The translations under genes were made by a program, and so were the position numbers. Below, in pieces: positions 1-8,466 of a DNA stretch of 64,000 nucleotides. The DNA is from Arthrobacter sp. EPSL27 (GTDB lineage: Bacteria > Actinomycetota > Actinomycetes > Actinomycetales > Micrococcaceae). The notes beneath the pieces were generated by a model that was not told the DNA's origin, searched no databases, and saw only the letters and a list, made by a program, of their open reading frames with translations. The stretch covers positions 529,674 to 593,673 of the forward strand of contig NZ_LNUT01000005.1 of NCBI RefSeq assembly GCF_001512305.1. The letters are read 5' to 3'. Within the stretch, counting starts at the first letter, position 1, and each line of letters starts with the position of its first letter.

Positions 1-257
1 TCTTCAACGCCTGATCCCGCGCCGGCAGCTGGCACGCGTCGTTGCCGGTATCTGCCCGTGCCGGCAGCCCACAGACGCGGAATTGTCAGTGCCGTGTGAT
101 CTGCTGTAGCCAGGCCGCCATGACGGGGCCTGGCTACTGGGGTTTTTGGCTACTGGGGTTTCTGGCTGAAGATTCTTGGCTGCTGGGCCAGTTGCCTTCC
201 TGGCCTTGGCCACTAGGACGTTGTCGGACCGATCGAGTGTGAGAGGAGGGGCCAGCC
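1..257. other. Region upstream of priA, no gene assigned
   Basis: I see no convincing coding region here. The first bases could be the last codons of a gene that ends just inside the window (one frame reads F-N-A-stop), but nothing identifies it. A 15-bp direct repeat, TGGCTACTGGGGTTT, occurs at 131-145 and 147-161, with a degenerate third copy near 176-187. A purine-rich ribosome binding site (GAGAGGAGGGG) lies at 241-251, just before the priA GTG. Confidence 0.4.
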
Positions 258-2417
258 GTGGATCCTCAGCCTGCAGGCGGTGTGTCCGGCGGACCCCAGC
301 AGCTCTCCCTGCTCCACGGCCTTCCGGCTCCCGCCGCCCCGGCGTCCGGTCCGGCCCTGGCCCCGCACCTGCCCGTGGCCCGGGTGCTGATCGAGTCCTC
401 CCTTCCGCACCTTGACCGGCCCTTCGACTACAGCGTGCCCGCCGCGCTGGATACCTCCGCGCAGCCGGGCGTCCGGGTCAAAGTGAAGTTCAACGGGCAG
501 GACCTTTCCGGCTATCTCCTGGAACGGGTGGCGGAATCCGACGCCGGGCATCCGCTGGTCCCGCTGCACAAAGTGGTCTCTGCCGTCCCGGTGCTGGTGC
601 CGCCGGTCGCCGAACTGGCCGGACGCGTCGCGGCACGGTACGCCGGCACGGTCAGCGATGTTCTCCGCGTCGCCGTGCCTCCCCGGATGGCGAAGCTCGA
701 AAAGGACCTGGCCCCGGACGGCGTCCTGGATCCGGCGCTTCTTGCCGACGACGGGGGCGGCGGCGGGGCCGGGACGGCTCCTGCCGGCCTCGGAGCCTCC
801 GCCTGGTCCACCTACCGCAACGGCCCGGCGTTCCTGCGCCACCTCGGCGCGGGGGAGTCTCCCCGCGCCGTGCTCAGCGCGCTCCAAGGATATGGTCCGG
901 GGAGCTGGCCCCGGCTGGTTGCCGAGGCCGTGGCGGCCGTGCGCCTGTCCGGCCGGGGCGCCGTCGTGGTGGTCCCCGACTACCGCGACCTCGACCGGGT
1001 GGAGGAGGCGCTGCTGCACCTCCTGCCCGCCGGGGACGTCGCCCGGCTGACGGCCGACGACGGCCAGACCCCCCGCTACCGCAGTTTCCTCCGGGTCCTC
1101 AGCGGCGCCGCCGGGGTGGCCGTCGGCACCCGCTCCGCCGCCTACGCGCCGGTCCAGAACCTGGGGCTGGTGGTCTGCTGGGACGACGGCGACGACCTCC
1201 ACATCGAGCAGCGCGCACCCTACGCCCATTCCCGCGAGGTGCTGCTGCTGCGCGCCGAGCAGGAGGGCGCCGCCTGCCTGCTGGCCGCCCACACCCGGAG
1301 CACCGAAACCCAGCGTCTGGTCGAGGCAGGGTGGGCGCTCCCGGTGGAGGCTGACCGCCCCGCCGTCCGCCGGGCCGTGCCGCGGGTGCTCAACACCGCC
1401 GACAGCTACGAGCTGGAGCATGACCCGCTGGCCCGGATCGCCCGGCTGCCGGGTGCCGCCTGGCGCGCCGCCAAGGACGGACTGGAGCGCGGACCGGTCC
1501 TGGTCCAGGTGGCGCGGGCCGGCTACGCGCCGTCCCTCGCCTGCGAGAACTGCCGTGAACCGGCGCGCTGCACCGCCTGCAGCGGCCCGCTGGCCGTCGC
1601 CGGGGCCAGCGGAAGTTCCGCCGTGCCGCAATGCCGCTGGTGTTCGACGCCGGCCCCCGCCTGGCGCTGCGCCACCTGCAACGGCGTCCGGCTCCGGCGC
1701 GGTGCCACGGGTGCGCTGCGCACCGCCGAAGAGCTGGGCCGCGCCTTCCCGGGCAAACCGGTGGTCACCTCGTCCGGGGACCGGGTGCTGGCCACGGTTC
1801 CGGACACCCCGGCGCTGGTGGTGGCCACGGTCGGCGCCGAACCGGTGGCCCCCGGAGGGTACGCCGCGGCGCTCCTGCTCGACGGCGATTCACTGCTGCG
1901 GCGGGAAAACCTGCGGGCGGGGGAGGACGCCGTCCGCCGCTGGTTCAACGCCGCGGCCCTGGTCCGGCCCGCCGCTGACGGCGGCCTGGTGGTCATCACC
2001 GCGGACGACGCCGCCGGGGTCGGGGCCCTGCTCCGCTGGGACGCCTCCGGCTACGCCCAGCGGGAACTGGCCCTCCGCCGGGAGCTGCAGCTGCCTCCGG
2101 CCGTCCGGGTCGCCTCCATCACCGGCGGCCGGACCGCCGTCGGGCATTTCAGCACAGCGGTGGAACAGCAACTGGAACCCCGCGGAATCGTGCTACGGAC
2201 CGCAGGGCCGGCACCGCTGGTCCTGGCCGCCGGGCCCGGCGGGGCCCCGCCGAAACCCGGAGCGGCCGCCGCCGAGGATGTCCGCACGCTCCTGTTCATC
2301 CCGTACGCCCAGGCCGCGGACGTCACCAAAGTGCTGCGGGCGGTCAGAGCCGCTGCCGCCGCCAAACGCGCCGACCAGCCGGTGCAGCTGCGGCTCGACG
2401 GCGTGGACGTGCTCTAG
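258..2417 (+). CDS. priA: Primosomal protein PriA, helicase-dead actinobacterial type
   Basis: PriA normally recognises stalled replication forks and helps reload the replicative helicase. This 719-residue protein has the N-terminal DNA-binding region (from about residue 40) and the cysteine-rich zinc region (about residues 428-475, CENC, CTAC, CRWC and CATC pairs). The ATPase motifs are gone: where Walker A (GxxGxGKT) is expected, about residues 208-216, it reads LQGYGPGSW, and the DEEH box is replaced by WDDGDDLHIE near residue 308. It may therefore act as a structural primosome protein without helicase activity, as annotated for many actinobacteria. The GTG start is chosen for the strong Shine-Dalgarno at 241-251. 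Confidence 0.9.
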   Translation: MDPQPAGGVSGGPQQLSLLHGLPAPAAPASGPALAPHLPVARVLIESSLPHLDRPFDYSVPAALDTSAQPGVRVKVKFNGQDLSGYLLERVAESDAGHPLVPLHKVVSAVPVLVPPVAELAGRVAARYAGTVSDVLRVAVPPRMAKLEKDLAPDGVLDPALLADDGGGGGAGTAPAGLGASAWSTYRNGPAFLRHLGAGESPRAVLSALQGYGPGSWPRLVAEAVAAVRLSGRGAVVVVPDYRDLDRVEEALLHLLPAGDVARLTADDGQTPRYRSFLRVLSGAAGVAVGTRSAAYAPVQNLGLVVCWDDGDDLHIEQRAPYAHSREVLLLRAEQEGAACLLAAHTRSTETQRLVEAGWALPVEADRPAVRRAVPRVLNTADSYELEHDPLARIARLPGAAWRAAKDGLERGPVLVQVARAGYAPSLACENCREPARCTACSGPLAVAGASGSSAVPQCRWCSTPAPAWRCATCNGVRLRRGATGALRTAEELGRAFPGKPVVTSSGDRVLATVPDTPALVVATVGAEPVAPGGYAAALLLDGDSLLRRENLRAGEDAVRRWFNAAALVRPAADGGLVVITADDAAGVGALLRWDASGYAQRELALRRELQLPPAVRVASITGGRTAVGHFSTAVEQQLEPRGIVLRTAGPAPLVLAAGPGGAPPKPGAAAAEDVRTLLFIPYAQAADVTKVLRAVRAAAAAKRADQPVQLRLDGVDVL

Positions 2418-2442
2418 GCGCGGTGCCCTTGGTGGACGTGCA

Positions 2443-3543
2443 CTAGGCGGACAAACCCTGGCGGCCCCGGCGGGCACGGAGCGCCACCGCCTCCTCGGCG
2501 GCCTCAACCAGCCTGCGCGCCGAGTCGTCCCAGCTGAAGTCGGCAGCGCGTTCGACCGAACGGCGGGAGCGGGCCTTCCACAAATCCGGGTCCTCGAGTT
2601 TCCGGACGGCGGCGGCGAATTCCGCGGGCGAGTCCGGGTGGACGTAGCTGACGGCGTCGCCGCCCACTTCGCGGAAGATCGGGATGTCGCTGGCGATCAC
2701 CGGGGTGCCGTGCGACATCGCCTCGACCAGCGGCAGGCCGTAGCCCTCGGCCTTGGACAGGCTGATCAGGGCCGTGGTGCGCCCCAGCAGGGCCTCGTAC
2801 TCGGCGTCCGTCACGCCGTTGTGGAACACGATGTCCGCGCCGGCTGGGGCCAGGGCCTCAAGTTCGGCCCGGCGCTCGGGGGTGATCCGGCTGAGCAGGT
2901 GCAGGCTCATGTCCGGAAGCTCCGCCATGCCCCGGATCATGGTCTCTACGTTCTTGTACGGCATAAAGGAGCCCATATACAGCAGGGTCTTGTCCGCTCC
3001 GGCGCCCGGATCCCGCGGGGTGTGGCCGTGCTGCGGGGCATTGCCCACAATCCTGACGGGACGCCGGGTGAGCCGGTACTTCGACATCAGTGCGGCCGTT
3101 GTGGAGCTGATGGTGGCGACGACGTCGGCCCGGTTCAGCAGGAGGCGCTGCGGCCAGAACGCCTTGTGGTACAGCCGCCACAGGACCCGGACCGGGGCGG
3201 GCAGGAAGCCGGGCGGCGCCGGGTGCTCGTAGTAGATCAGGTCGTGCAGGGTGAGCACCAGGGCGTACTTCCGGCCCCAGCTGCCCATGGTCTGCATGGG
3301 GCACACCACCACGTCGGCGCCGAGCTTGTTGATTTTGCCGGCCACGAACAGCTCGGCCGGGGACAGCGGGCTGTTGACCAGGGTGTAGGGCACATCCGGG
3401 AGCAGGGCCAGCTGGCGGACGTCGCTGATCAGCATGGAGACGTCGGCGATTTTGGCCGTGGCCGCGATCAGGCTGGCGCCGTAGCGGCTGATGCCGTCAT
3501 GGTGGTCCAAACGGGTGAAGCGGGCGTCGATGAGGATTTTCAC
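2443..3543 (-). CDS. Glycosyltransferase family 4 (group 1)
   Basis: This 366-residue enzyme has the two Rossmann-like halves of GT-B retaining glycosyltransferases. The C-terminal half contains the nucleotide-sugar motif EGYGLPLVE (E-x7-E pattern), preceded by LYMGSFMPYKN and followed by GTPVIASDIPIFREVGG, which is typical of GT4. The acceptor and sugar cannot be told from the sequence. It overlaps the upstream hydrolase gene by 4 bp and is the last gene of a minus-strand operon with the hydrolase and an aldo-keto reductase. No membrane segment is evident, so it is probably cytoplasmic or peripheral. Confidence 0.85.
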   Translation of the reverse strand: MKILIDARFTRLDHHDGISRYGASLIAATAKIADVSMLISDVRQLALLPDVPYTLVNSPLSPAELFVAGKINKLGADVVVCPMQTMGSWGRKYALVLTLHDLIYYEHPAPPGFLPAPVRVLWRLYHKAFWPQRLLLNRADVVATISSTTAALMSKYRLTRRPVRIVGNAPQHGHTPRDPGAGADKTLLYMGSFMPYKNVETMIRGMAELPDMSLHLLSRITPERRAELEALAPAGADIVFHNGVTDAEYEALLGRTTALISLSKAEGYGLPLVEAMSHGTPVIASDIPIFREVGGDAVSYVHPDSPAEFAAAVRKLEDPDLWKARSRRSVERAADFSWDDSARRLVEAAEEAVALRARRGRQGLSA

Positions 3544-4466
3544 GCGGAGTGGTCCTTCAGGAAGCGGCGGATGAAACCCGCGGCGGGTTCCGGGGTCTCG
3601 TAGTGGATCAGATGGCCGACGCCGGGAATGACGTCCAGGTGCGCGTCCGGCAGCAGGGCCAGCAGCGTGTGCTGGTCCGGCAACGTCGCGATCTCGTCCT
3701 TTTCCCCGGCGATCAGCAGCACGGGGAGGGTAAGGCTGCCGGCGACTTCCGCCACGTTGCCGCCCACCGAGGCCTTGAACGCCTGAAGCAGGCTTTCCCG
3801 GTCCGCGAAGGCGGAGAAGTAGGCGCTGTGCTGGGCGTGGACAAAGCGGCGCAGCTCCTTGTTCCGGGTCTTCGCCATCGTCTCGCTCATGATCCGGACA
3901 ATCAGCTGGCTGCGCAGGAGGCCCTGTCCCAGCCGGCGGGGCAGGCGCGCCGCGGCCTCGTAGTACAGCACGGCGAGTTTGGTCATAAGCCCCTTGGGCC
4001 CCTCGAGGGCGGGCGCGGCGATCGGGTTGACCAGGATCAGCTCGGCAACGGCTCCGGGGTGGGCCGCCACGTAGTGGCTTGCGACGATCGAGCCGAAGGA
4101 GTGACCCAGCAGGACCGTGTCCGGGCCGAGGCCCAGGGCGGCCATGAAGTCCGAGATGAACCGGCCGTAGTTCTCCACGCTGTGTTCGGCGGCTGCAAAG
4201 GCGGACGAGCTGCCGAATCCGGGAAGGTCGGGCATGATGAGCCGCATCTCGGGCAGCTGGTCGGCCACGCGGAGCAGGCCGTGGTGGTCGCCGCGGAAGC
4301 CGTGGACCACCAGGATGGTCCGGGTCTCGGGCGTCACCCGGACAGGCTCGTACCGCCAGTACGCCACCGTGGTGCCGTCGAGGACCACCGTGTCAGCATG
4401 GGTGCGGCCTTCCAGGTCGTCGCTGAACAGGGCGGCGGGGGAGGACTCGGTGTCCACGGATTCCAT
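3540..4466 (-). CDS. Alpha/beta hydrolase
   Basis: A 308-residue alpha/beta-hydrolase-fold protein. It shows an oxyanion-hole HGF (LVVHGFRGDHHG), the nucleophile elbow GHSFGS, an acidic residue in the GEKDEIA segment and a late histidine in GVGHLIHYE, which together give a complete Ser-Asp-His triad. The substrate is unknown. It lies between an aldo-keto reductase (39-nt gap) and a glycosyltransferase (4-bp overlap), so the three are probably cotranscribed. The combination does not define a pathway. Confidence 0.85.
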   Translation of the reverse strand: MESVDTESSPAALFSDDLEGRTHADTVVLDGTTVAYWRYEPVRVTPETRTILVVHGFRGDHHGLLRVADQLPEMRLIMPDLPGFGSSSAFAAAEHSVENYGRFISDFMAALGLGPDTVLLGHSFGSIVASHYVAAHPGAVAELILVNPIAAPALEGPKGLMTKLAVLYYEAAARLPRRLGQGLLRSQLIVRIMSETMAKTRNKELRRFVHAQHSAYFSAFADRESLLQAFKASVGGNVAEVAGSLTLPVLLIAGEKDEIATLPDQHTLLALLPDAHLDVIPGVGHLIHYETPEPAAGFIRRFLKDHSA

Positions 4467-4505
4467 TCGGTATGTCCTGGTCTTCTCGATGGTTGTCGGG
4501 AGGCG

Positions 4506-5384
4506 CTAGTTGACGGAGTCCGGGTGGGACCCGGTGCGGACGCCACGTTCCAGGCCGGCCATGGCCGCCATGGCCGCGTCGTCGAGGCTGAACCCGAAGA
4601 CGTCCAGGTTGTCGCGGATCCGGTCGTGGGAGCTCGCCTTGGGGATGGCGACGTGGCCGAGCTGGACGTGCCAGCGGAGGATGATCTGCGCCGCGGTGAC
4701 GGCGTGCGCGGCGGCCAGGTCCAGCACCACCTGGTCCTGCAGGACCTGGCCCCGGCCCAGCGGGCTCCACGCCTCAGTGGTGATGCCGAGTTCGCGGTGC
4801 ACGGCGCGCAGCTCCTCCTGCTGCAGCCAGGGGTGCAGTTCTATCTGGTTGACGGCCGGGACCACTTCGGCCGTCTGCAGCAGGCGGTCCAGGTGGGCCG
4901 GCTGGAAGTTGGAGACGCCGATGGCGCGGGCCCTGCCCTCGCGGTACAGCGTCTCCATCGCACGGTAGCTTTCGGCGTAGAGGCCGCGCTGCGGGCAGGG
5001 CCAGTGGATCAGGTACAGGTCCACGTACTCGAGGCCCAGGTTGGCCATGGAGGTGTCGAAAGCGCGCAGGGTGGCGTCATAGCCCTGGCTGTCGTTCCAG
5101 AGCTTGGTGGTCACGAACAGGTCCTCGCGCGACAGCGGCGGGAAGGCCTCGCCGGACCCGCCGCGGGCGCCGTCGCGGCTAGAAGAACCCGAGAGGGTGC
5201 CGATGCCCCGGCCGACGCCCGTCTCGTTCCCGTACATGGCGGCGGTATCGAAGTGGCGGTAGCCGGCCTCGAGGGCCATGGCCACCAGTCCGGCGGCGTC
5301 CTCCGGCGGCACTTTATAGAGACCGAACCCCAGCTGGTCGATCAGGACACCGTTGTTGAGGCTGAGCCGGAGTGAGGGTTTCAT
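4506..5384 (-). CDS. Aldo/keto reductase
   Basis: A 292-residue NADPH-dependent TIM-barrel oxidoreductase of the AKR superfamily (2,5-diketogluconate reductase-like). Recognisable elements are the FDTAAMYGNE segment (catalytic Asp and Tyr), TTKLWN (catalytic Lys), LIHWPCP (catalytic His), and the cofactor-binding C-terminal part with IPKASSHDRIRDNLDVF. An unusual serine/glycine-rich insertion (SGSSSRDGARGGSGE) sits after the first quarter. It is the first gene of a minus-strand group with the hydrolase and glycosyltransferase. Its physiological carbonyl substrate cannot be read from the sequence. Confidence 0.9.
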   Translation of the reverse strand: MKPSLRLSLNNGVLIDQLGFGLYKVPPEDAAGLVAMALEAGYRHFDTAAMYGNETGVGRGIGTLSGSSSRDGARGGSGEAFPPLSREDLFVTTKLWNDSQGYDATLRAFDTSMANLGLEYVDLYLIHWPCPQRGLYAESYRAMETLYREGRARAIGVSNFQPAHLDRLLQTAEVVPAVNQIELHPWLQQEELRAVHRELGITTEAWSPLGRGQVLQDQVVLDLAAAHAVTAAQIILRWHVQLGHVAIPKASSHDRIRDNLDVFGFSLDDAAMAAMAGLERGVRTGSHPDSVN

Positions 5385-5433
5385 ACCTCGACTTTACCGA
5401 CTCCGGCGCCGCTGCTTCCCACGGCAGGCCGGT

Positions 5434-6396
5434 TCAGCCCAGGCCGTCGAAGCTGACAAGCCTGCGGGCGCTTGCCTCGTCCAGGATCAGGTCGGTGGCC
5501 AGCCCCGCGGCGAGGGCACCGCGCAGGCCGTTGATCTTCGAGGCGCCGGACACCACGCAGATCCTCCGCCGCACCTGGCGCAGCTGGGCGAGGTCAGGGC
5601 CGGTGGAACGTTCGTTCAGGGTGATGCCGTCCGAGGAGCCGTCTGCGCGGAAGAACACGGTGGCCACGTCGCCCACAACGTCGGAGGTGGCCAATATGGC
5701 CAGGTCGTCCTCATCGAGGTAACCGCCGGCGTAGACATGGCTGGGGTAGTCGGCGTCGACCGACCCGACGCCGAAAATCGCAATGCTCATGCGCGACTGC
5801 AGCTCGAGGATCCGTTGCACACTGCGCTCATTCCACATCGCTCTTTTGGTCGCCGCGTGGTCGAAGAAGGCCGGGACGGGGAACTGTTCCACCCGCGCGC
5901 CGTAGGCGCTGCCGAAGCGCCGCATGATGTCGGAGGCATACGTGATGCCCGTGGTCTGCATGTTGCCGGCGCCGTTGAGCTGGACGATCACGCTGTCATG
6001 GGTGATCTTCCGGGTCAGGTGCCGGCTCACGGCGCTCAGGGTGGACCCCCACGCGACGCCGATGATGGCGTTCGAGTCCACCAGCGGCCCGATGGTGCGT
6101 GCTGCCTGCATGGCCACGCGGTCCAGCGTCTCTGCCTCATTCAGGGTGTCAACCACCGGAACGACGTGCACATCCACCTTGTATTCGGCGCGGATCATGC
6201 TCGCGAGTTCGGGGCCCGTGTCCAGCGGGCTCCGGATCTGGATCTGGACCAGCCCCGATTCCCGGGCGGAGGACAGCAGCCGCGAGACGGTGGACCGGGA
6301 GGTCCGGAGCTCGCGCGCGATCGCGTCCATGGTCAGGTCCTGCAGGTAATACAACTGGGCCGCCCGGAGGGCGTCGGAGTGGCGTGAGGGTGTCAT
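5434..6396 (-). CDS. SorC/DeoR-type sugar-binding transcriptional regulator
   Basis: A 320-residue regulator with an N-terminal helix-turn-helix (LTMDAIARELRTSRSTVSRL, roughly residues 21-40) and a long C-terminal SorC-type sugar-phosphate effector domain (GVAWGSTL, GVGSVDADYP, VCVVSGA-like core). It is divergent from glpD and sits next to glpD-glpF-glpK, so it is inferred to control glycerol or glycerol-3-phosphate use. The start at 6396 is preferred over the upstream in-frame ATG because the family begins right before the HTH and a GGAAATGGG purine tract precedes this codon. A palindrome in the shared intergenic region is a candidate operator. Confidence 0.85.
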   Translation of the reverse strand: MTPSRHSDALRAAQLYYLQDLTMDAIARELRTSRSTVSRLLSSARESGLVQIQIRSPLDTGPELASMIRAEYKVDVHVVPVVDTLNEAETLDRVAMQAARTIGPLVDSNAIIGVAWGSTLSAVSRHLTRKITHDSVIVQLNGAGNMQTTGITYASDIMRRFGSAYGARVEQFPVPAFFDHAATKRAMWNERSVQRILELQSRMSIAIFGVGSVDADYPSHVYAGGYLDEDDLAILATSDVVGDVATVFFRADGSSDGITLNERSTGPDLAQLRQVRRRICVVSGASKINGLRGALAAGLATDLILDEASARRLVSFDGLG

Positions 6397-6522
6397 CCCA
6401 TTTCCGTTCTGCACGTTTGTGCATAGTGCTTGACTCCATTTTCCATTACTCCAAACAATAGTGATGAACGGCGCCGCGCCACGGGGCGCGCCGCACAAAA
6501 ACAAGACCCAAAGGAGCAGTTC
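6397..6522. promoter_or_regulatory. Divergent control region, regulator/glpD
   Basis: This 126-bp region separates the regulator gene from glpD. It contains the inverted repeat TGCAC-GTTT-GTGCA at 6410-6423, a plausible operator half-site pair, and a TTGACT -35-like hexamer at 6430-6435 facing glpD. No perfect -10 follows; ACAATA at 6455-6460 is the closest. The ribosome binding site for glpD (AAAGGAG) ends about 8 nt before its TTG. Confidence 0.5.
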
Positions 6523-8307
6523 TTGGGACAGAAGGATTCAGCCCGCAACCAGGCATCGGCCGGCGAGCGCGCATCGGTGCAGGGTCTGCGGCAGCGGCCG
6601 CACGCACAGGTGCTGATTATCGGCGGCGGCATCAACGGAGTGGGCACGTTCCGGGACCTCGCGCTGCAGGGCGTTGACGTCGCCCTCGTCGAGCGCGGCG
6701 ACTACTGCCAGGGCGCCAGCGGCGCCTCCTCGCACATGATCCACGGCGGCATCCGGTACCTCGAAAACGGCGAGTTCCGCCTGGTCCAGGAATCGGTGGT
6801 CGAACGCAACCGGCTCCTGCGCATCGCGCCGCACTACGTCAAGCCGCTGCAGACCACCATCCCCATCTTCAGCACCTTCTCCGGCGTCCTCGCCGCGCCG
6901 CTGCGGTTCCTGACCCACAAGCAGCAGGGCAAGCCCAAGGAACGCGGAGCCTTCCTCATCAAGCTCGGGCTCAGCATGTACGACTTCTTCTCCCGCGACG
7001 GCGGCACCGTGCCCCGCCACCAGTTCCGCGGCCGCAAGAGTGCCCTCGCCGAGCTGCCCCGCCTGCACCCGGGCATCAAATACACCGCCACCTACTTTGA
7101 CGCCTCCGTGCACAACCCGGAACGGCTCACCCTCGACGTCCTGCAGGACGGCGAGAAGGCCGGTGCCGCCGGAGCCAGCGACGCGCGCGCCAGCAACTAC
7201 CTCTCTCTGGTCTCAGTCCGCGACAGTGCAGGCCCGGGCCGCACCGGCAGCACCGTGCAGCTCCGCGATGAGCTCACCGGGGAACTGTTCGACTTCACCG
7301 CGGACGTCATCGTCAACACCACCGGCGCGTGGGTTGACCTCACGAACCAGGCGATGGGCGCGGCGTCGTCCTTTATGGGCGGCACCAAGGGCTCACACAT
7401 CGTGCTGGACCACCCCGAACTGCTCGCCGCCTGCAACGGCCGCGAGATCTTCTTCGAACACACCGACGGCCGGATCGTCCTGATTTATCCGATGGGGGAC
7501 CGGGTCCTGGTGGGTACCACCGACGTCGACGCCGACATGGCTGAAGACGCCGTCTGCACCGAATCGGAGATCGACTACTTCTTCGACCTGATCGGGCACG
7601 TCTTCCCGGACATCAGCGTGGACCGCGGGCAGATTGTCTACACCTTCTCCGGTGTGCGTCCGCTGCCGAAGCACGACGCCACCCAGCCGGGCTTCGTCAG
7701 CCGCGACTACCGGATCGAACGCCGCGCCGGCGCAGCAGACGGGGCCGTCGTCCTCAGCCTGGTGGGCGGCAAGTGGACCACGTTCCGCGCCCTCGCCGAA
7801 CACCTCAGCAACGACGTCCTGGCCGAACTCGGCATGGAGCGGAAAGTCTCCACCGGCAAACTCGCCATCGGCGGCGGAGCCGGCTTCCCGGACAGCGAGG
7901 ACGGCGTGCAGCGCTGGATCAAGGCACACATGGCCAACGGACGCGACGCGGACCGCACGGCCGGGCTCCTGACCCGCTACGGCACGCGCGCCGAGGAAGT
8001 CATCAGCTTCCTCGACGCACCCGGCTCCGAGCCGGACCGCCTCCTGCACTCCACCCGCGAGCTCAGCGTGCGCGAGCTGGAGTTCATGGCCCGGAACGAG
8101 CAGATCGGGCACCTGATCGACGTCCTGGTCCGCCGCACGTCCCTCGCTTTCCGGGGACTCGTGACCGGGGAACTGCTGAACGAAGTTGCCGGAATCCTCG
8201 CCGGCCCGCTGGGCTGGGACGCGGCTACACAGACCTCCGAGATCAGCCACGCTCAGGAGGTGCTCAAGCGATTCCACGGCGTCCAGGTCCACAGCCTGGT
8301 CTCCTAG
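6523..8307 (+). CDS. glpD: Glycerol-3-phosphate dehydrogenase (FAD)
   Basis: GlpD oxidises glycerol-3-phosphate to dihydroxyacetone phosphate and passes electrons to the respiratory quinone pool at the membrane. The 594-residue protein has the N-terminal FAD dinucleotide fold (IIGGGINGVG), the GASGASSHMIHGGIRYLE segment, and the conserved substrate region SGVRPLP followed by a GGKWTTFR block. The TTG at 6523 is chosen because the AAAGGAG ribosome binding site lies just upstream. An ATG-initiated extension of 31 residues is possible in frame but lacks this site. It heads the glp cluster and is followed by a strong hairpin, so glpF and glpK may be partly uncoupled from it. Confidence 0.93.
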   Translation: MGQKDSARNQASAGERASVQGLRQRPHAQVLIIGGGINGVGTFRDLALQGVDVALVERGDYCQGASGASSHMIHGGIRYLENGEFRLVQESVVERNRLLRIAPHYVKPLQTTIPIFSTFSGVLAAPLRFLTHKQQGKPKERGAFLIKLGLSMYDFFSRDGGTVPRHQFRGRKSALAELPRLHPGIKYTATYFDASVHNPERLTLDVLQDGEKAGAAGASDARASNYLSLVSVRDSAGPGRTGSTVQLRDELTGELFDFTADVIVNTTGAWVDLTNQAMGAASSFMGGTKGSHIVLDHPELLAACNGREIFFEHTDGRIVLIYPMGDRVLVGTTDVDADMAEDAVCTESEIDYFFDLIGHVFPDISVDRGQIVYTFSGVRPLPKHDATQPGFVSRDYRIERRAGAADGAVVLSLVGGKWTTFRALAEHLSNDVLAELGMERKVSTGKLAIGGGAGFPDSEDGVQRWIKAHMANGRDADRTAGLLTRYGTRAEEVISFLDAPGSEPDRLLHSTRELSVRELEFMARNEQIGHLIDVLVRRTSLAFRGLVTGELLNEVAGILAGPLGWDAATQTSEISHAQEVLKRFHGVQVHSLVS

Positions 8308-8313
8308 AAATCA

Positions 8314-8340
8314 GGGGCCGGACGGGGGACGTCCGGCCCC
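8314..8340 (+). terminator. Hairpin after glpD
   Basis: A perfect 10-bp inverted repeat, GGGGCCGGAC (8314-8323) and GTCCGGCCCC (8331-8340), has a 7-nt loop and starts 6 nt after the glpD stop. It lacks a T-tract, so it may attenuate or stabilise rather than fully terminate. Confidence 0.6.
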
Positions 8341-8381
8341 AAGGACTGCGTGGTACCCTCTGGGGCACTGGCGCAGTTGCC

Positions 8382-8439
8382 GGCCGGCGGCGCCAACGCG
8401 GCGCCGCCGGCCCAACGGCCCCTCAAACTCGCGAGGGGC
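8382..8439 (+). promoter_or_regulatory. Stacked hairpins in the glpF 5' region
   Basis: Two hairpins precede glpF. The first has perfect 13-bp arms, GGCCGGCGGCGCC (8382-8394) and GGCGCCGCCGGCC (8400-8412), around the loop AACGC. The second pairs GCCCCTC (8418-8424) with GAGGGGC (8433-8439). The glpF Shine-Dalgarno (AGAGGAG, about 8454-8460) follows directly. They could set the relative levels of glpD and glpFK by RNA processing or translation control; that is an inference. Confidence 0.45.
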
Positions 8440-8466
8440 TGACAACAGAAAATAGAGGAGTCAAAG

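Noticed and set aside
4..213. 69-codon minus-strand ORF at the window start
   Set aside because: Low-complexity, no ribosome binding site, and it coincides with the tandem repeats upstream of priA.
213..1631. Long minus-strand ORF opposite priA
   Set aside because: Open only because of high GC third positions of priA; the product is Gly/His/Arg-rich with no domain, while the plus-strand PriA is unambiguous. The same applies to long antisense frames opposite leuS, comEC, lepA and pyrD.
8382..8439. Riboswitch in front of glpF
   Set aside because: The hairpins are simple stems; I see no conserved core of a known metabolite-sensing RNA, so they are listed only as hairpins.
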